Shown: positions 9,301 to 18,146 of the stretch, piece by piece
How the letters are laid out: each line of letters opens with the position of its first letter
Position numbering within the stretch: position 1 is the stretch's first letter
Source: Lachnospiraceae bacterium
GTDB lineage: Bacteria > Bacillota > Clostridia > Lachnospirales > Lachnospiraceae
Length of the DNA: 64,000 nt
Reading direction: 5' to 3'
Assembly: GCA_017539565.1 (NCBI GenBank)
Contig: JAFYCS010000072.1
Span: forward strand, 51,237-115,236
Position numbers and translations under genes: made by a program
Notes under the pieces: model-generated
The model's input: the letters and a program-made list of their open reading frames with translations, nothing else
Databases searched by the model: none
Told to the model about the DNA's origin: nothing

Positions 9301-10426
9301 ACTGCACCTTAAGGCTCTTAAGCTCGGGAAGCCCCTCGATATCATAAGGGTTCACTAAATTAAAGATATCCACCTCTGTACCGGGATTATCTTTAGTCAC
9401 GGTATCCGCTTTTCTGGGTATACCGCTCTCATCTACAAAAACAGATACCCAGCAGCCGTCCTCAATTATCTGCTTATCTTCTACACTGTCCGCTATGGGC
9501 AGGATATACTGTAATCCTGTAGCACCTGCTATATCCTTCCAGCGGTTGCCGTCCAGCTCCGATTTATACAGCATGATCTGCTGATCGTATTCAGACATCG
9601 ACTGCACAGCCTGTCTGTAAAAAGTAGCATTTAGGCTCTGTGCATAAATGATCCAGGTTCCTATATAAAGATAGCCGCCCGGTAACAGTCCCCTGTTACC
9701 TATAAACTCTTCATACAGTATCAGATCACTGTAATCTATTACTTCATTACCGGGCCGTGACGCATAACTTCCGGTTTTACCGGCTGATAAAGCAGCATTC
9801 ATCAGTCTTACGATATCATCATAGTCCACCAGCGGATCACCTTCCGATCCTTCATCACCTTCGGCAAGCTGGTTATACATAGCCAGTATTTCTTCATCGC
9901 TGAAGTTAATGGATATGGTCTCAATGCTCCGGATATAGTCGATGATCAGCTGCCCCAGAGTATAATCGGCGTTCATGGCATTACCGAAATAATCCACACC
10001 GGGTGCATAGGGAGAACCGGGCGATGCATCGCTATGATCCGTCCAGGGGTTTATCTTTTTAACTGCAAAAGGATTCTCGGCCGTAGGTGCAGCTTCTGTA
10101 TCTGCTATAGTCTCTCCTATTATCTCCAGAACGGACTGCATCTTAACACTGCTCCATGTCGTACCTGCCTGGTGTGCAGTTTTTATCGCATCTTCAATAG
10201 CATTCGCCGAAACGCTGTCATAATTACCGGCATCACCGATATTACTTGCTATAAACAAGCTGACAAAAACATCCATGATGCTGGCCGCATGTACTCTTGA
10301 TGAACCGGGAAGTACCATATCCGGCATCATCCCGAAAAGAAGCGCAGCTATAAAAGCCACGGCCACATATCGTCTGGCCATGAGCTTTAACTCTTTATAG
10401 CGTTTTTTTATCTTCTTTTTATTCAT
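6398..10426 (-). CDS. Giant secreted coiled-coil protein, paralogue of the downstream gene
   Basis: 1,342 residues from the ATG at 10426 (MNKKKIKKRYKELK); a TTG 30 bases further upstream would give a poor N-terminus and has no ribosome site, and the ATG itself has only a weak one. A signal-type hydrophobic stretch (about 20-40) is followed by a unique N-terminal insertion. Next comes the region shared with the 1,739-residue paralogue (about 250-480; YKSELDGNRWKDI, GLQYILPIADSV), then helical segments with DAARRARAYENL. A very Gly/Asn/Asp/Glu-rich linker (about 1019-1134) leads to the shared C-terminal domain (FIYRQY, SREYVSLAAVDKCRR, SASYVFSVGSDSVSKNN). It is coiled-coil-poor compared with its neighbour. 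Function unknown; the pairing suggests two parts of one extracellular assembly. Confidence 0.8.
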   Translation of the reverse strand: MNKKKIKKRYKELKLMARRYVAVAFIAALLFGMMPDMVLPGSSRVHAASIMDVFVSLFIASNIGDAGNYDSVSANAIEDAIKTAHQAGTTWSSVKMQSVLEIIGETIADTEAAPTAENPFAVKKINPWTDHSDASPGSPYAPGVDYFGNAMNADYTLGQLIIDYIRSIETISINFSDEEILAMYNQLAEGDEGSEGDPLVDYDDIVRLMNAALSAGKTGSYASRPGNEVIDYSDLILYEEFIGNRGLLPGGYLYIGTWIIYAQSLNATFYRQAVQSMSEYDQQIMLYKSELDGNRWKDIAGATGLQYILPIADSVEDKQIIEDGCWVSVFVDESGIPRKADTVTKDNPGTEVDIFNLVNPYDIEGLPELKSLKVQFDAKLVDPSNGNSEAYIYDRIKEVFDRDSRMPRNEYMQRDCEYILSVAGKTGVAFYAADPLKCTQSTVLAEQLHSCSGIGLSCTGLTSVPMWRIEESGAGFLESLERAVAYYIAGKRDTKFNYRWGYYYGGYAPTDNWDQQERLIRGSISWPEERTWKREVDAFGGIEELRNRIWNFQDMWAHYSCIMDEVTDKYDTQLDAVKGLYSELRATGTLEDKELADEAMLLAEKVDAARRARAYENLVDNDEHNYIVGPVLNLLYELVNTGDSHVGNRFKLLYPNESFTPADSITEAVESAITGCMDAYINYSSMALTQSKTIAGQLEYDLSVYVIENAQGGLQGVRAQLRDLVDLENINNGVVAHKSRELNYLNEILPVADSRFSQVLHSSAGQEYATAIADPATTKSTLEEILNDQKADVGAAASELQRFIRARSLRLPTAEAVRFINERINWAEDQREGISVDAFGPYAEEALNDHINWLKDLLANVKQGGNITDEAGELEMKKTEYQAKYLDALDENDLKEADELAHQLEDIQKALDEENAKKNRTAASGETAAERINAEVSNTPGAVADQLVDKALEDIAENNLDPLPDIIKTLEDLGSPGLQPVCEALENHGAPNKLIHQAKEALKNIGGSPFADEYPELQTETGGGNAGPGEGDSGNGTGEGPGQDGGNGDVDTGNPEGDGEHGNGNDPGNGGPGNGTGPDQDNGSGNGNNGGDGGNGTGNEPGSGSGEGSGNNGGEGGSGPGNGGNGEGPAPAIPDYGPGTGLKKPDFDKAIKDTFNKDFNGLKDGDKAAVVAALNDFANAREDKAAHDYALDLLDELDLLGCPFIYRQYVSDYSREYVSLAAVDKCRRYTKFRMVQKDFNVTMSQFARGSASYVFSVGSDSVSKNNSETELMETVCVSQTDESIRHSKTAKYAYIPENNSGKFLYCTCAYIPETEWAILITPQVDKKIAQLLDRLDLEADGE
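7024..7370 (-). repeat. Low-complexity tract encoding a Gly/Asn/Glu linker
   Basis: Degenerate short repeats (plus-strand units such as CCGTTTCC, CCGTTACC, CCTTCTCC) encode an alternation of Gly with Asn, Asp, Glu and Ser within the 1,342-residue giant protein. The companion gene has a related but shorter tract near 1790-2043. Such linkers usually separate a folded end domain from the body of a surface protein. Repeat-unit number is likely to vary between strains. Confidence 0.6.
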
Positions 10427-10477
10427 ACACAAAATATAACATACAGCCTGCAACAAGACCGCAATATACCTTAACGT

Positions 10478-13400
10478 CTAATAATACATGGAGATAAGCT
10501 CTTCCAGCTCCGTTATACGTTTGGTATAGCCGTCTATATTGCTATCGTATTCCTGTTTTTTAGCCGAAGAATCATCCCACTCTTTTTCTTTATCCTTAAG
10601 CGCAGAAGCCGCAAGCTCACATTTTGCTTTGAGCAGAGATGTTTTTAAGGTTTTCACTGCCGGGAGACTGTTTAGCTCGGTCCTGTCGGCATCCAGCTTC
10701 TTCCTTATCTCATCCGGGTTATATTCTTTATCGAGTCGTTCCATAAGTTCTGTAATTTCCGCTTCCCGATTCATTTGCCCCGCCAAAGCATTCTCATAAG
10801 CCCTAAGTTCAGATTCAAATGCATAGGACGTAAATGCAGAAAACTTTGCAAGAATTTTCTTAGTCTTTTCTATTTTTTGCTCAAGCATTGCTATTTTATC
10901 CCGTATTTCTTCCAGACTGCGTTTACAGGTATTCATATTATTTTCATACAGCGGTTTATTTAACGGATTATTGAGCCGTTCCTCCAGGAGCTCTATCTCT
11001 TCTTTCAATTCTTTTTCTCTTCTGTCGGCCCACATATTTATCGCATCCGTTGCCGGCCCAAGGTTAGCTGCCTGCCTGTCGTATTCATTTTTCTCTGCAG
11101 CGATATAAGCGTCCCTGCTGTACTTCACGCTTATAAGCCCTGCCCTGGCACTTTCATCGGCTGCCTTTTTTGCCTTAAGTGCCTCCAGCTCATCCCTTGA
11201 AGCCTTAAGCTTCACTTTCTTTGCCGGATCACACTTAAGCATAGCCCTGGTAGTCTTATCAAGCTCTGCTTCATAGGCTGTTAGTATATTATTAAGCTGT
11301 TTTTTCAGATTACCATCCGTTGTATCCGATGTCTGTGCATTATTAAGTTTCCGGATCTTATCCTTAACCTCTTCTATCTCTTTTTCCAGTATTGCTTTAC
11401 GCTCTTTATAAGCTTCATATAACTTGATCTGGTCTGCCTGCTCGACCAGCTTTCTCATATTCTCATTATTAACTTCCAATCCCTGACTCTCTAAATATGC
11501 TATAGCCCACTGTCCGGTCTCGCTGCCATAGAGCATAGCGTCAGAAAGCTGATCCGCTGCGGCAGCATATATCTCATCTCCGTATTCCAAAAGAGCCTGC
11601 GATATTTCTTCCCTGCTTATCTCATTTTCGCCTGCGGCCACGGAATCTCTTTGTGCTTTTAACAGATCTATCTCTTTTTGAAGAGCTTCTATCTCCTCAT
11701 TTTCCTTTATTATCTCTATTCTTGTCTTGCCTGATCCATTTGCTGCAGCCAGTTTGGCAGCCAGTTCTTTCTCTTTATCGCGTAATGACTTTTCTATATC
11801 GTCCAGGCGTTCCTGTTTCTTTTTTTCCCTGATGACCTTTTCTGCCGCATTCTCCAGTATTGTATTTCTGGCAGCTATCTCTTCCGCTGTCAGCCCTGCA
11901 TTTATAGCCTCTTCAGTTGACGCTTCACGGTTCATCTTATCGACAAGGGCAGCCACCTCTGCAGCATTGTCAGTCAAAGCTTTCTGGATCTCCTCATCAG
12001 TAACGGTATCCCCAACTGCTTTTATCTGTTCATCCAGCTCTGCCAGCCGTTCTTTGTAATAAGCTATGGTATCCCCGCCTTCAGAGCCGCCGGCATCTAC
12101 AGCCGCATTATACATATCCTGCACGCGGTCACGCTCTGCCTGAAGATCCGCAGCTTTCTGCTTCTTTACAATCTCCCTGGCTGCAAGTTCCTGCATATCG
12201 GCCTCTGTAACCCCGACATTTGCTATCAGCTTTTTCGTTTTTGTATCAAAGTCCGCACCGCCTATATAGCTGCCGTCTTCCGCAAACATCCTTATGGTCA
12301 GCTTACCCAGATCATTTTTAATGAATGACATATAGGAAAAAGGCTGGTCCTGGGGCACCAGATCATTGGAGAACAGGAACAGGTTCTGCTCAACACTCAG
12401 ATTATAGTATTTTACCGCCGAACCAAGGGCAAAGTTCTTTTCAACAGCCTTGGTATCAAAAGTAAAACGCAGCTTGATCATATCGGTATTGGTATCTTCC
12501 TCAACCGTATAACTGCCTATCACTTTCGACTCATCCTCTGCCTCGGGCAGCGATGCTTTTTTGATATTTAAAGGACCTACCGACACTTCCGGATCAATGG
12601 AGCAGTCATCAATAAAAGTGTCATTGTCATAGAGCCTTATGAACACACTGCTCACTTCTTTTACTGTTATGGTCAGATGCTTGATGGCTTCGCCCTTGGG
12701 CGTTGTCGTCCCGATCTGCCGGTTATCGCTCCACAATTCGAAATGTGTGATGTTATATTCGAAATCATCGGGGATATCTATATAGAGCATGAACTCCTCT
12801 CCGTCAACTACGGGACGGATGCTGTATATAGCCCCCTTCTCAACTGTGATATCAAGCTTTGAAAGGTCATCATCAATATTACCGCTGTCTTCCTCCGGAG
12901 TCCCCAGACCTGCATTACCCACCTGTGTACTGATGGATTCTTCGGTAAAGAAGGATGACGCTCCGCCGCAGGTGGTCCTGTCATATTGATAAAGCGTGGA
13001 AGAATATAAAGAAAGCGCATCCTTAAGCGCGGTGCGCGCATTTTCATATTCAGTGAGCTCGCCTTCATATTCCTCAAAGGACAGCTGGCCCAAAGCATTC
13101 AAAGCCTCATCATAGATAAGCTTGTTCTGCAACTCTTCCAGTTCTTCTTTTGCTGTCAGATACGCTTTTCTGGTCTCGATATAATTATCATAACCATCAG
13201 TTATGCTGTTGCTCAGTTCTGTTCTGGCATTCTTGTAATCTTTAAGTGCACTTTCATATTCAAGGGCTGCGGAATAGAGCACGTAAGGATCATCTTCTAT
13301 ATAACGGATTCCGTCTATAGCTCCCTTCCACCATACCTTGGGGAAACTGAAGAAGAGTATCTTCTTTTTACCTGTCCATGGATCATCTATCTTTTTTAAG

Positions 13401-14383
13401 AACGCGTCATAATCCTTCTTAAATGCGCGCTTATTGATCTTGCTCCCGTCAAGGGCCTGCTGGACATAACCGCTTATCATACCGATATTTCCGCTATACT
13501 GGGATTTCATCAGATTGTAATTGGTCATAAGCGCCAGCTTTGCCAGCTGCTCTGCCTGCTTGGCTTCGAATACGGTCTCATCTTTTATGTTCCCCGCATC
13601 GGTATCCTCGGCTCCCATAGCGTAGTACTTAAGATATGAGATATTATCACGGGACATATTTGAGGATATGAATGCTTCCTCAAATTCGTACCCCATAGTC
13701 ACATCAAAACCAAGCTCACGGCCCAGTTTTTCCTTTGCGCGCTGAAGCTTGGTCTTCTCACTGGCAAGAGATTTTTCGAAGCCTTTCTTTTTATCTCTCT
13801 GCTGGTCTATCTGTGCCTGGGTAGCTGTGCCTTCTGCCAGACGCGCTTTATTCTTCTTGATAGCGGTTTCCATGCTGGCGATACGCTCCTCAAGGAAGCT
13901 TATCTCCATGGTGGATGTAATGATGTCTATATAGATATTGCTGACCTTTTCGTAGGCAGCCAGTTTGGCATCCGTTATCTTGTGATTTAATGTATCGATA
14001 TCATACTGAAGCTGTATGGGTTTATACGCAAATTCAAAAGACTCTGCCTCATTGGGCTTTGTCGGGAACTGGAAATTAAGCAGAGGTGACCAGCGGAAGG
14101 TAGACATATTCTTTTGCTTCTCACTGATAGCCCGTACAGCGGATACCCTGGCTGCCTGCTTTGCCTCTATCTGGAGCTCCAGTGCCTCCACCTTCTCACT
14201 GGTACTGGCAGCGATGGATTTGCACGTAGCAAGAGCAAGCTTGCGTGCAGCGTATGTCCTGCCGGCAGGCAAAATATCGGAAAAGTACGGAAATAAGAGC
14301 ATGATGATAAGAAGGGCTGTCAGTGCTCTTTTAAATATGCAGGTAATTATGTTTTCAGCCTTCCGTTTATTTTTCATAAGCAT
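10478..14383 (-). CDS. TolC-like alpha-hairpin protein with beta domain and long coiled coil
   Basis: 1,301 residues with an N-terminal signal/anchor (about 18-38). Residues 45-230 read like an outer-membrane efflux (TolC) hairpin: long amphipathic helices with RWSPLLNFQFPTKP, then the return helix RLAEGTATQAQIDQQ and a KLGRELGFDV turn. A further helical part (about 250-500) is followed by a beta-rich domain (about 530-760), then coiled coil (about 770-1301). The start could also be the ATG two codons later (14377); no strong ribosome site separates them. Classical TolC proteins cross an outer membrane, which this organism should lack, so the likeness more likely reflects a shared hairpin fold used as a tube or spacer in the cell wall. 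It sits between the giant paralogues and the MORN protein. The resemblance is recognised from motifs, not proven. Confidence 0.7.
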   Translation of the reverse strand: MLMKNKRKAENIITCIFKRALTALLIIMLLFPYFSDILPAGRTYAARKLALATCKSIAASTSEKVEALELQIEAKQAARVSAVRAISEKQKNMSTFRWSPLLNFQFPTKPNEAESFEFAYKPIQLQYDIDTLNHKITDAKLAAYEKVSNIYIDIITSTMEISFLEERIASMETAIKKNKARLAEGTATQAQIDQQRDKKKGFEKSLASEKTKLQRAKEKLGRELGFDVTMGYEFEEAFISSNMSRDNISYLKYYAMGAEDTDAGNIKDETVFEAKQAEQLAKLALMTNYNLMKSQYSGNIGMISGYVQQALDGSKINKRAFKKDYDAFLKKIDDPWTGKKKILFFSFPKVWWKGAIDGIRYIEDDPYVLYSAALEYESALKDYKNARTELSNSITDGYDNYIETRKAYLTAKEELEELQNKLIYDEALNALGQLSFEEYEGELTEYENARTALKDALSLYSSTLYQYDRTTCGGASSFFTEESISTQVGNAGLGTPEEDSGNIDDDLSKLDITVEKGAIYSIRPVVDGEEFMLYIDIPDDFEYNITHFELWSDNRQIGTTTPKGEAIKHLTITVKEVSSVFIRLYDNDTFIDDCSIDPEVSVGPLNIKKASLPEAEDESKVIGSYTVEEDTNTDMIKLRFTFDTKAVEKNFALGSAVKYYNLSVEQNLFLFSNDLVPQDQPFSYMSFIKNDLGKLTIRMFAEDGSYIGGADFDTKTKKLIANVGVTEADMQELAAREIVKKQKAADLQAERDRVQDMYNAAVDAGGSEGGDTIAYYKERLAELDEQIKAVGDTVTDEEIQKALTDNAAEVAALVDKMNREASTEEAINAGLTAEEIAARNTILENAAEKVIREKKKQERLDDIEKSLRDKEKELAAKLAAANGSGKTRIEIIKENEEIEALQKEIDLLKAQRDSVAAGENEISREEISQALLEYGDEIYAAAADQLSDAMLYGSETGQWAIAYLESQGLEVNNENMRKLVEQADQIKLYEAYKERKAILEKEIEEVKDKIRKLNNAQTSDTTDGNLKKQLNNILTAYEAELDKTTRAMLKCDPAKKVKLKASRDELEALKAKKAADESARAGLISVKYSRDAYIAAEKNEYDRQAANLGPATDAINMWADRREKELKEEIELLEERLNNPLNKPLYENNMNTCKRSLEEIRDKIAMLEQKIEKTKKILAKFSAFTSYAFESELRAYENALAGQMNREAEITELMERLDKEYNPDEIRKKLDADRTELNSLPAVKTLKTSLLKAKCELAASALKDKEKEWDDSSAKKQEYDSNIDGYTKRITELEELISMYY

Positions 14384-14407
14384 TCAGTCTTTCAGGATCC
14401 TTCGTTA

Positions 14408-15646
14408 CTATTCTATATCTGACAGAACCTCTGCCTTGATGTAGTAAAATGAGAATGAATCAAGGCTCTGCATTGTAACGAAGGTATAAAGCAGACCGTC
14501 CTTATGGTAGGTATGCAGATATACTTCGTATTCATCATCATAATCCGTAACTTCGGTATATTCGGTGAAGACAGATGTCATATCGATATCTGCCGGTCCG
14601 TTCATTACTATACCTTCAGTAGCTGCATTCAGTTTATTTATTGTCAGCAGCTCCGGCAGTGTTGCATAAGAGACACCGACGTATATGGGCTGGCCCAGAT
14701 AATTTGCGATGGAAGAAAATGTCTTGACAGGGCCTTCTGCGGTATTAAAGGTACTTTTCATTACATATACCTGTTCCACCGTTGCCTCGGTGTCAATGGA
14801 TTCTTCATCAAGGTATTCCACGGTCATGGCACTTATATCAGGCATATAACGTACACGCTCATCACCTGACTCGTAGAGCGTACGCTTTCCTTTATATGCA
14901 GAAGCGATCTCCGATGTCTTTTTGCCTATCAGATCACTATATTTTATATCATCCAGTGTAAACTGTCCGTTGAACACCTCATTATGTCCAAGATCATAGA
15001 GTGTTCCCTGGCCTTCCTTCATATCAAGGGCGAATTCACCTTCATATTCGAGGCTGCCGTTGGTCCTGAAGAGTCTTCCCGTGCCGCTGTGCAGATTTTC
15101 ATGAAAGGCTCCCTGATACCAGAGTGTTCCGTCCTGATAATACTGATTTCCCTGGCCTTCATACATACTGTTTTGGAATGATCCCTGATATACAACAAAA
15201 CCCGCAGGGTTCATCAGTGTTCCCTGACCGTTGCACGAGCCGTTACTTACTTCGCCTTCATAAGCCAGATACCCGCTCTTCCCCTTTATACGTACCGTAC
15301 CCTTGGTAAACTTAAGCAGCACGTCATTATAATCATAGGTCTTTATACCGTCATTTTTACTGCCGGGGAAAAGTCCGCTCCAGGATGTGTATATATAGAC
15401 AAGCGAAAGCACACCCACGATGATCACCACCGCAAACGCCAGCTTCTTACTTACCATCCAGTTGCCTATGGTATAATAATCATCCTTATGGCGCGGTTTC
15501 ACATTAAGAGTCTTGGTAAAGAAGGTCTTAATGAGTTCGGTCAGACGCGTTAAGATAAAGCTGGGTTTGGTGAACAGCTTTATCTTTGTGAGGATAGGCG
15601 TAATGCGTGCCTTTATAGATTGTAACAGTATCTTAAAAAAATTCAT
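14408..15646 (-). CDS. Membrane-anchored MORN-repeat protein
   Basis: 412 residues. A basic, helical N-terminus (1-60) precedes one transmembrane segment (about 68-87). About five MORN repeats follow (about 127-230), of the form YEGEVSNGSCNGQGTL, YQGSFQNSMYEGQGNQYY and YEGEFALDMKEGQGTLYD. A non-repeat C-terminal domain (about 235-412) is rich in Thr and Tyr and has no motif I recognise. MORN repeats usually act as membrane-proximal scaffolds; here they follow the membrane span and are probably extracellular. An AAAGGA sequence directly abuts the ATG, so the start is slightly uncertain. The gene lies 24 bases from both neighbours in the same operon. Confidence 0.75.
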   Translation of the reverse strand: MNFFKILLQSIKARITPILTKIKLFTKPSFILTRLTELIKTFFTKTLNVKPRHKDDYYTIGNWMVSKKLAFAVVIIVGVLSLVYIYTSWSGLFPGSKNDGIKTYDYNDVLLKFTKGTVRIKGKSGYLAYEGEVSNGSCNGQGTLMNPAGFVVYQGSFQNSMYEGQGNQYYQDGTLWYQGAFHENLHSGTGRLFRTNGSLEYEGEFALDMKEGQGTLYDLGHNEVFNGQFTLDDIKYSDLIGKKTSEIASAYKGKRTLYESGDERVRYMPDISAMTVEYLDEESIDTEATVEQVYVMKSTFNTAEGPVKTFSSIANYLGQPIYVGVSYATLPELLTINKLNAATEGIVMNGPADIDMTSVFTEYTEVTDYDDEYEVYLHTYHKDGLLYTFVTMQSLDSFSFYYIKAEVLSDIE

Positions 15647-15670
15647 TCCTTTATGCTGCCGGCTCCTTTA

Positions 15671-18127
15671 TCACAGATGGAGATTACCGTCAAATCCGTT
15701 TGCCGCGTTCTCGTTATTCAGGTAACGCTCACACTCAAAGAGATACCACTTGCTGAGTTCATCTTCGGGATCGCTCTTTAACACCTCCGAGAACTTCGAA
15801 CGTGCGATATAAAAGTCTTTTTCATAGAACAGCCCCAGCGCCTCTTCAAAGCGGGGCTTTAACGCGCTCTTAATGCTTCTTATGTTCGGAAGCTCGGCTT
15901 CCAGAAGCTCATAAAGCTTGATTCGTTTTTCTTTATTTTCCGGATCGGGTCTGATAAAACCGATGTATCTGCTCTCTCCCTTAAAGCTCTCATGCTCAAG
16001 AAGCGTCTCTGTAGCAACCACTCCAAGCTTCATGCCTGCCAGCCATGGAATATATTCCATAAGATTTTCGTATTCCGGAGATGAGAGATAAACTGCCGCC
16101 TGTCTGGCATCTCCAGCCACACCGTAAATATAAGGCGCATAATGAAGCAGCATGCCTGCATTGCTGAAGCCCTTGCCACGCTTTTCCTTAAGCTTAAGTA
16201 TAAGCTCGGTACTGAAAGCTGCCGAATTTGCATTATCCTCAAGGAATAAATACTTCATCTCGGACAGGTCGCTCTCATGTGATATGAAAATACCGTCAAA
16301 TTCCTCACGGCATTCCTCTGCTATGGATAAGAGGACATTGCTGTTATCAAGGGCTGCCTTGCCGCTTCCTCCCCAGCCGGGTATCTTGAGGCAGGCGATG
16401 GCGCCGCTCTTTGCAGACATATCACCGCTGTGCACTTCGGTTATGGACTGACGGTTTAAGATGCGCTCTATGCTCTTGGGCGCAAAACGGAAATATGCTT
16501 CATAGGTCAGGAATTTGATCCTGTTATTGTTTGCAACGTTCTTGCAGATCTCCATAACGCTGTTCCACATATAGTTCATATCACGCCCAACAACCGCAGG
16601 CTTGTCTATCCTGGCATCGCCGCCCTTTGACAACTCTCCCAGCGCATTCTGAAGTTTCAGCAGATCTGCAGACTGCATCAGAAGGAAGGCTATCCCCACA
16701 ATCGTACCGGCCGCAAAAAGCACCAGTATCAGATTGATATAATCTCCCACTCCGGCCAGTAAGCTTTCGAAAAATCCTGTCCCTTCAGATTTGTAGATGA
16801 CTGCCATATCGGCATGCCCCATCGCTGCCAGATTGACCGCGATCAGAGTCATGGGCGTACCTTCATCTTTGATATCCTTTATTGCATACATGTCACCGTT
16901 GGCTACGGTCTGCATCAGATCCATTATGGAGGCCCCGAAGATCTCACTCACATATCCTTTGTTGGATCCGGAAGCACTTATGATCACTCTGCCGGAAATA
17001 CTGTTTACCAGAAGGACATCCTGTACCTCTCCCTCATCACTTAACCTGCGGCGCATACGGCTGCTTAATATCTCATAATCACCGCTGTCGTATAAAGCTT
17101 CATCGTTAAAGTCTGTCATGGCATATCCGTCTGTAATGCTCTGTGCATCCAGATACACATATCTGATATGCTCTTCCCGTGCATTACGACGGTATTCCCT
17201 CTCAAGTATCAGCACAGAACCCGCACAGATGACCAGCATGAACAACTCAAGTGCGGCTACCGCATACACCACCCTGCGTCTTTCTTTGAAAATGACCGAC
17301 ATCAGTATTATGAGCAGGCAGCCTATTATCGCTGTCAGTACTATCAGCGCATAATCAACACCTGCTGCCCTGATGACCTGATTGATATCGGCCTTCATAT
17401 TCTCATAATAATCCTTCGCCTCACGGTTCAGTGCAAAATATCCGGGCTCGGAATTATCATAACGGAGATTTAATATCTCGTTGGCGTACTCAGCCTGAAC
17501 AAAGTATCTGGGCCATACACATTCCTGAAGCATGTACTCATTTACTTCGCTGCGCTCTTCTTTCCACTTGGCCGCTTCAGAACTGTTATTCTCGCTTACC
17601 TTTACAAGTTCTGACGTACTTAATGCATATACATAAGCCTGCTGTCCGTTTTTGGAGATGGCCGTCATATACAGATTTTCTTCATCCGCATCAAATCCCG
17701 TTAAGTTAAGCTCCTGAGGGAAACGGAATATAGGGCTTATATATGTGATCATCAGTGCTTCGTTAAACTCTGCGACAACATACTGGTTGATCATGGTGCC
17801 GTTATCATCGACTTCGCGCGAAAAAACAGCAGCAAGATTATCCTCGTTTATAAGATCCATCTTTTCAATATAGAAACCTTTTAAGAAGTGATCTTCTTTT
17901 GCACAGAAAAGGATCTCCGCTTTGTAATTATCCGCAATACGCCAGATCATACCGCCCGGTGCACCGTTATCTGCCAGGTACCAGGCATCGCCCATACGCT
18001 CGGCTTCATTGCTCAGTGTATACTCCTGCGGCTGGCTGATCTCTATGTACCTCCATACACAGTATGCGCATAAGCCAAGCAACCAGACTGCTATGCATAT
18101 GATTATTGTACTGATTCTCTTACTCAT
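15671..18127 (-). CDS. Membrane protein with degenerate adenylyl/guanylyl cyclase domain and TPR-like tail
   Basis: 818 residues. Transmembrane segments lie at about 7-26, 258-280, 286-308 and 465-485, with an extracytoplasmic domain at 30-250 and a Cache-like sensor at about 310-450. A HAMP-like linker leads to a region matching class III cyclases in layout: the entry motif RFAPKSIERILNRQSITEV (RFVP..LLG..SI.DV in active enzymes) and later VAGDARQAAVYLSS in place of GDAVNLASRL. Where active enzymes have LFADIRGFT with the metal-binding Asp, this protein has ACLKIPGWG, so it is probably catalytically dead. The end (about 756-803, RFEEALGLFYEKDFYIARSK) matches the TPR-like tail common in spirochaete and cyanobacterial cyclases. 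GGAGATTAAA precedes the ATG. Likely role: sensing or scaffolding for the cluster. Confidence 0.75.
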   Translation of the reverse strand: MSKRISTIIICIAVWLLGLCAYCVWRYIEISQPQEYTLSNEAERMGDAWYLADNGAPGGMIWRIADNYKAEILFCAKEDHFLKGFYIEKMDLINEDNLAAVFSREVDDNGTMINQYVVAEFNEALMITYISPIFRFPQELNLTGFDADEENLYMTAISKNGQQAYVYALSTSELVKVSENNSSEAAKWKEERSEVNEYMLQECVWPRYFVQAEYANEILNLRYDNSEPGYFALNREAKDYYENMKADINQVIRAAGVDYALIVLTAIIGCLLIILMSVIFKERRRVVYAVAALELFMLVICAGSVLILEREYRRNAREEHIRYVYLDAQSITDGYAMTDFNDEALYDSGDYEILSSRMRRRLSDEGEVQDVLLVNSISGRVIISASGSNKGYVSEIFGASIMDLMQTVANGDMYAIKDIKDEGTPMTLIAVNLAAMGHADMAVIYKSEGTGFFESLLAGVGDYINLILVLFAAGTIVGIAFLLMQSADLLKLQNALGELSKGGDARIDKPAVVGRDMNYMWNSVMEICKNVANNNRIKFLTYEAYFRFAPKSIERILNRQSITEVHSGDMSAKSGAIACLKIPGWGGSGKAALDNSNVLLSIAEECREEFDGIFISHESDLSEMKYLFLEDNANSAAFSTELILKLKEKRGKGFSNAGMLLHYAPYIYGVAGDARQAAVYLSSPEYENLMEYIPWLAGMKLGVVATETLLEHESFKGESRYIGFIRPDPENKEKRIKLYELLEAELPNIRSIKSALKPRFEEALGLFYEKDFYIARSKFSEVLKSDPEDELSKWYLFECERYLNNENAANGFDGNLHL

Positions 18128-18146
18128 TTTAATCTCCGGCTAAGAT

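Noticed and set aside
10427..10456. Upstream TTG start for the 1,342-residue protein
   Set aside because: It adds ten residues with no ribosome site before a normal basic signal-peptide start at ATG 10426.
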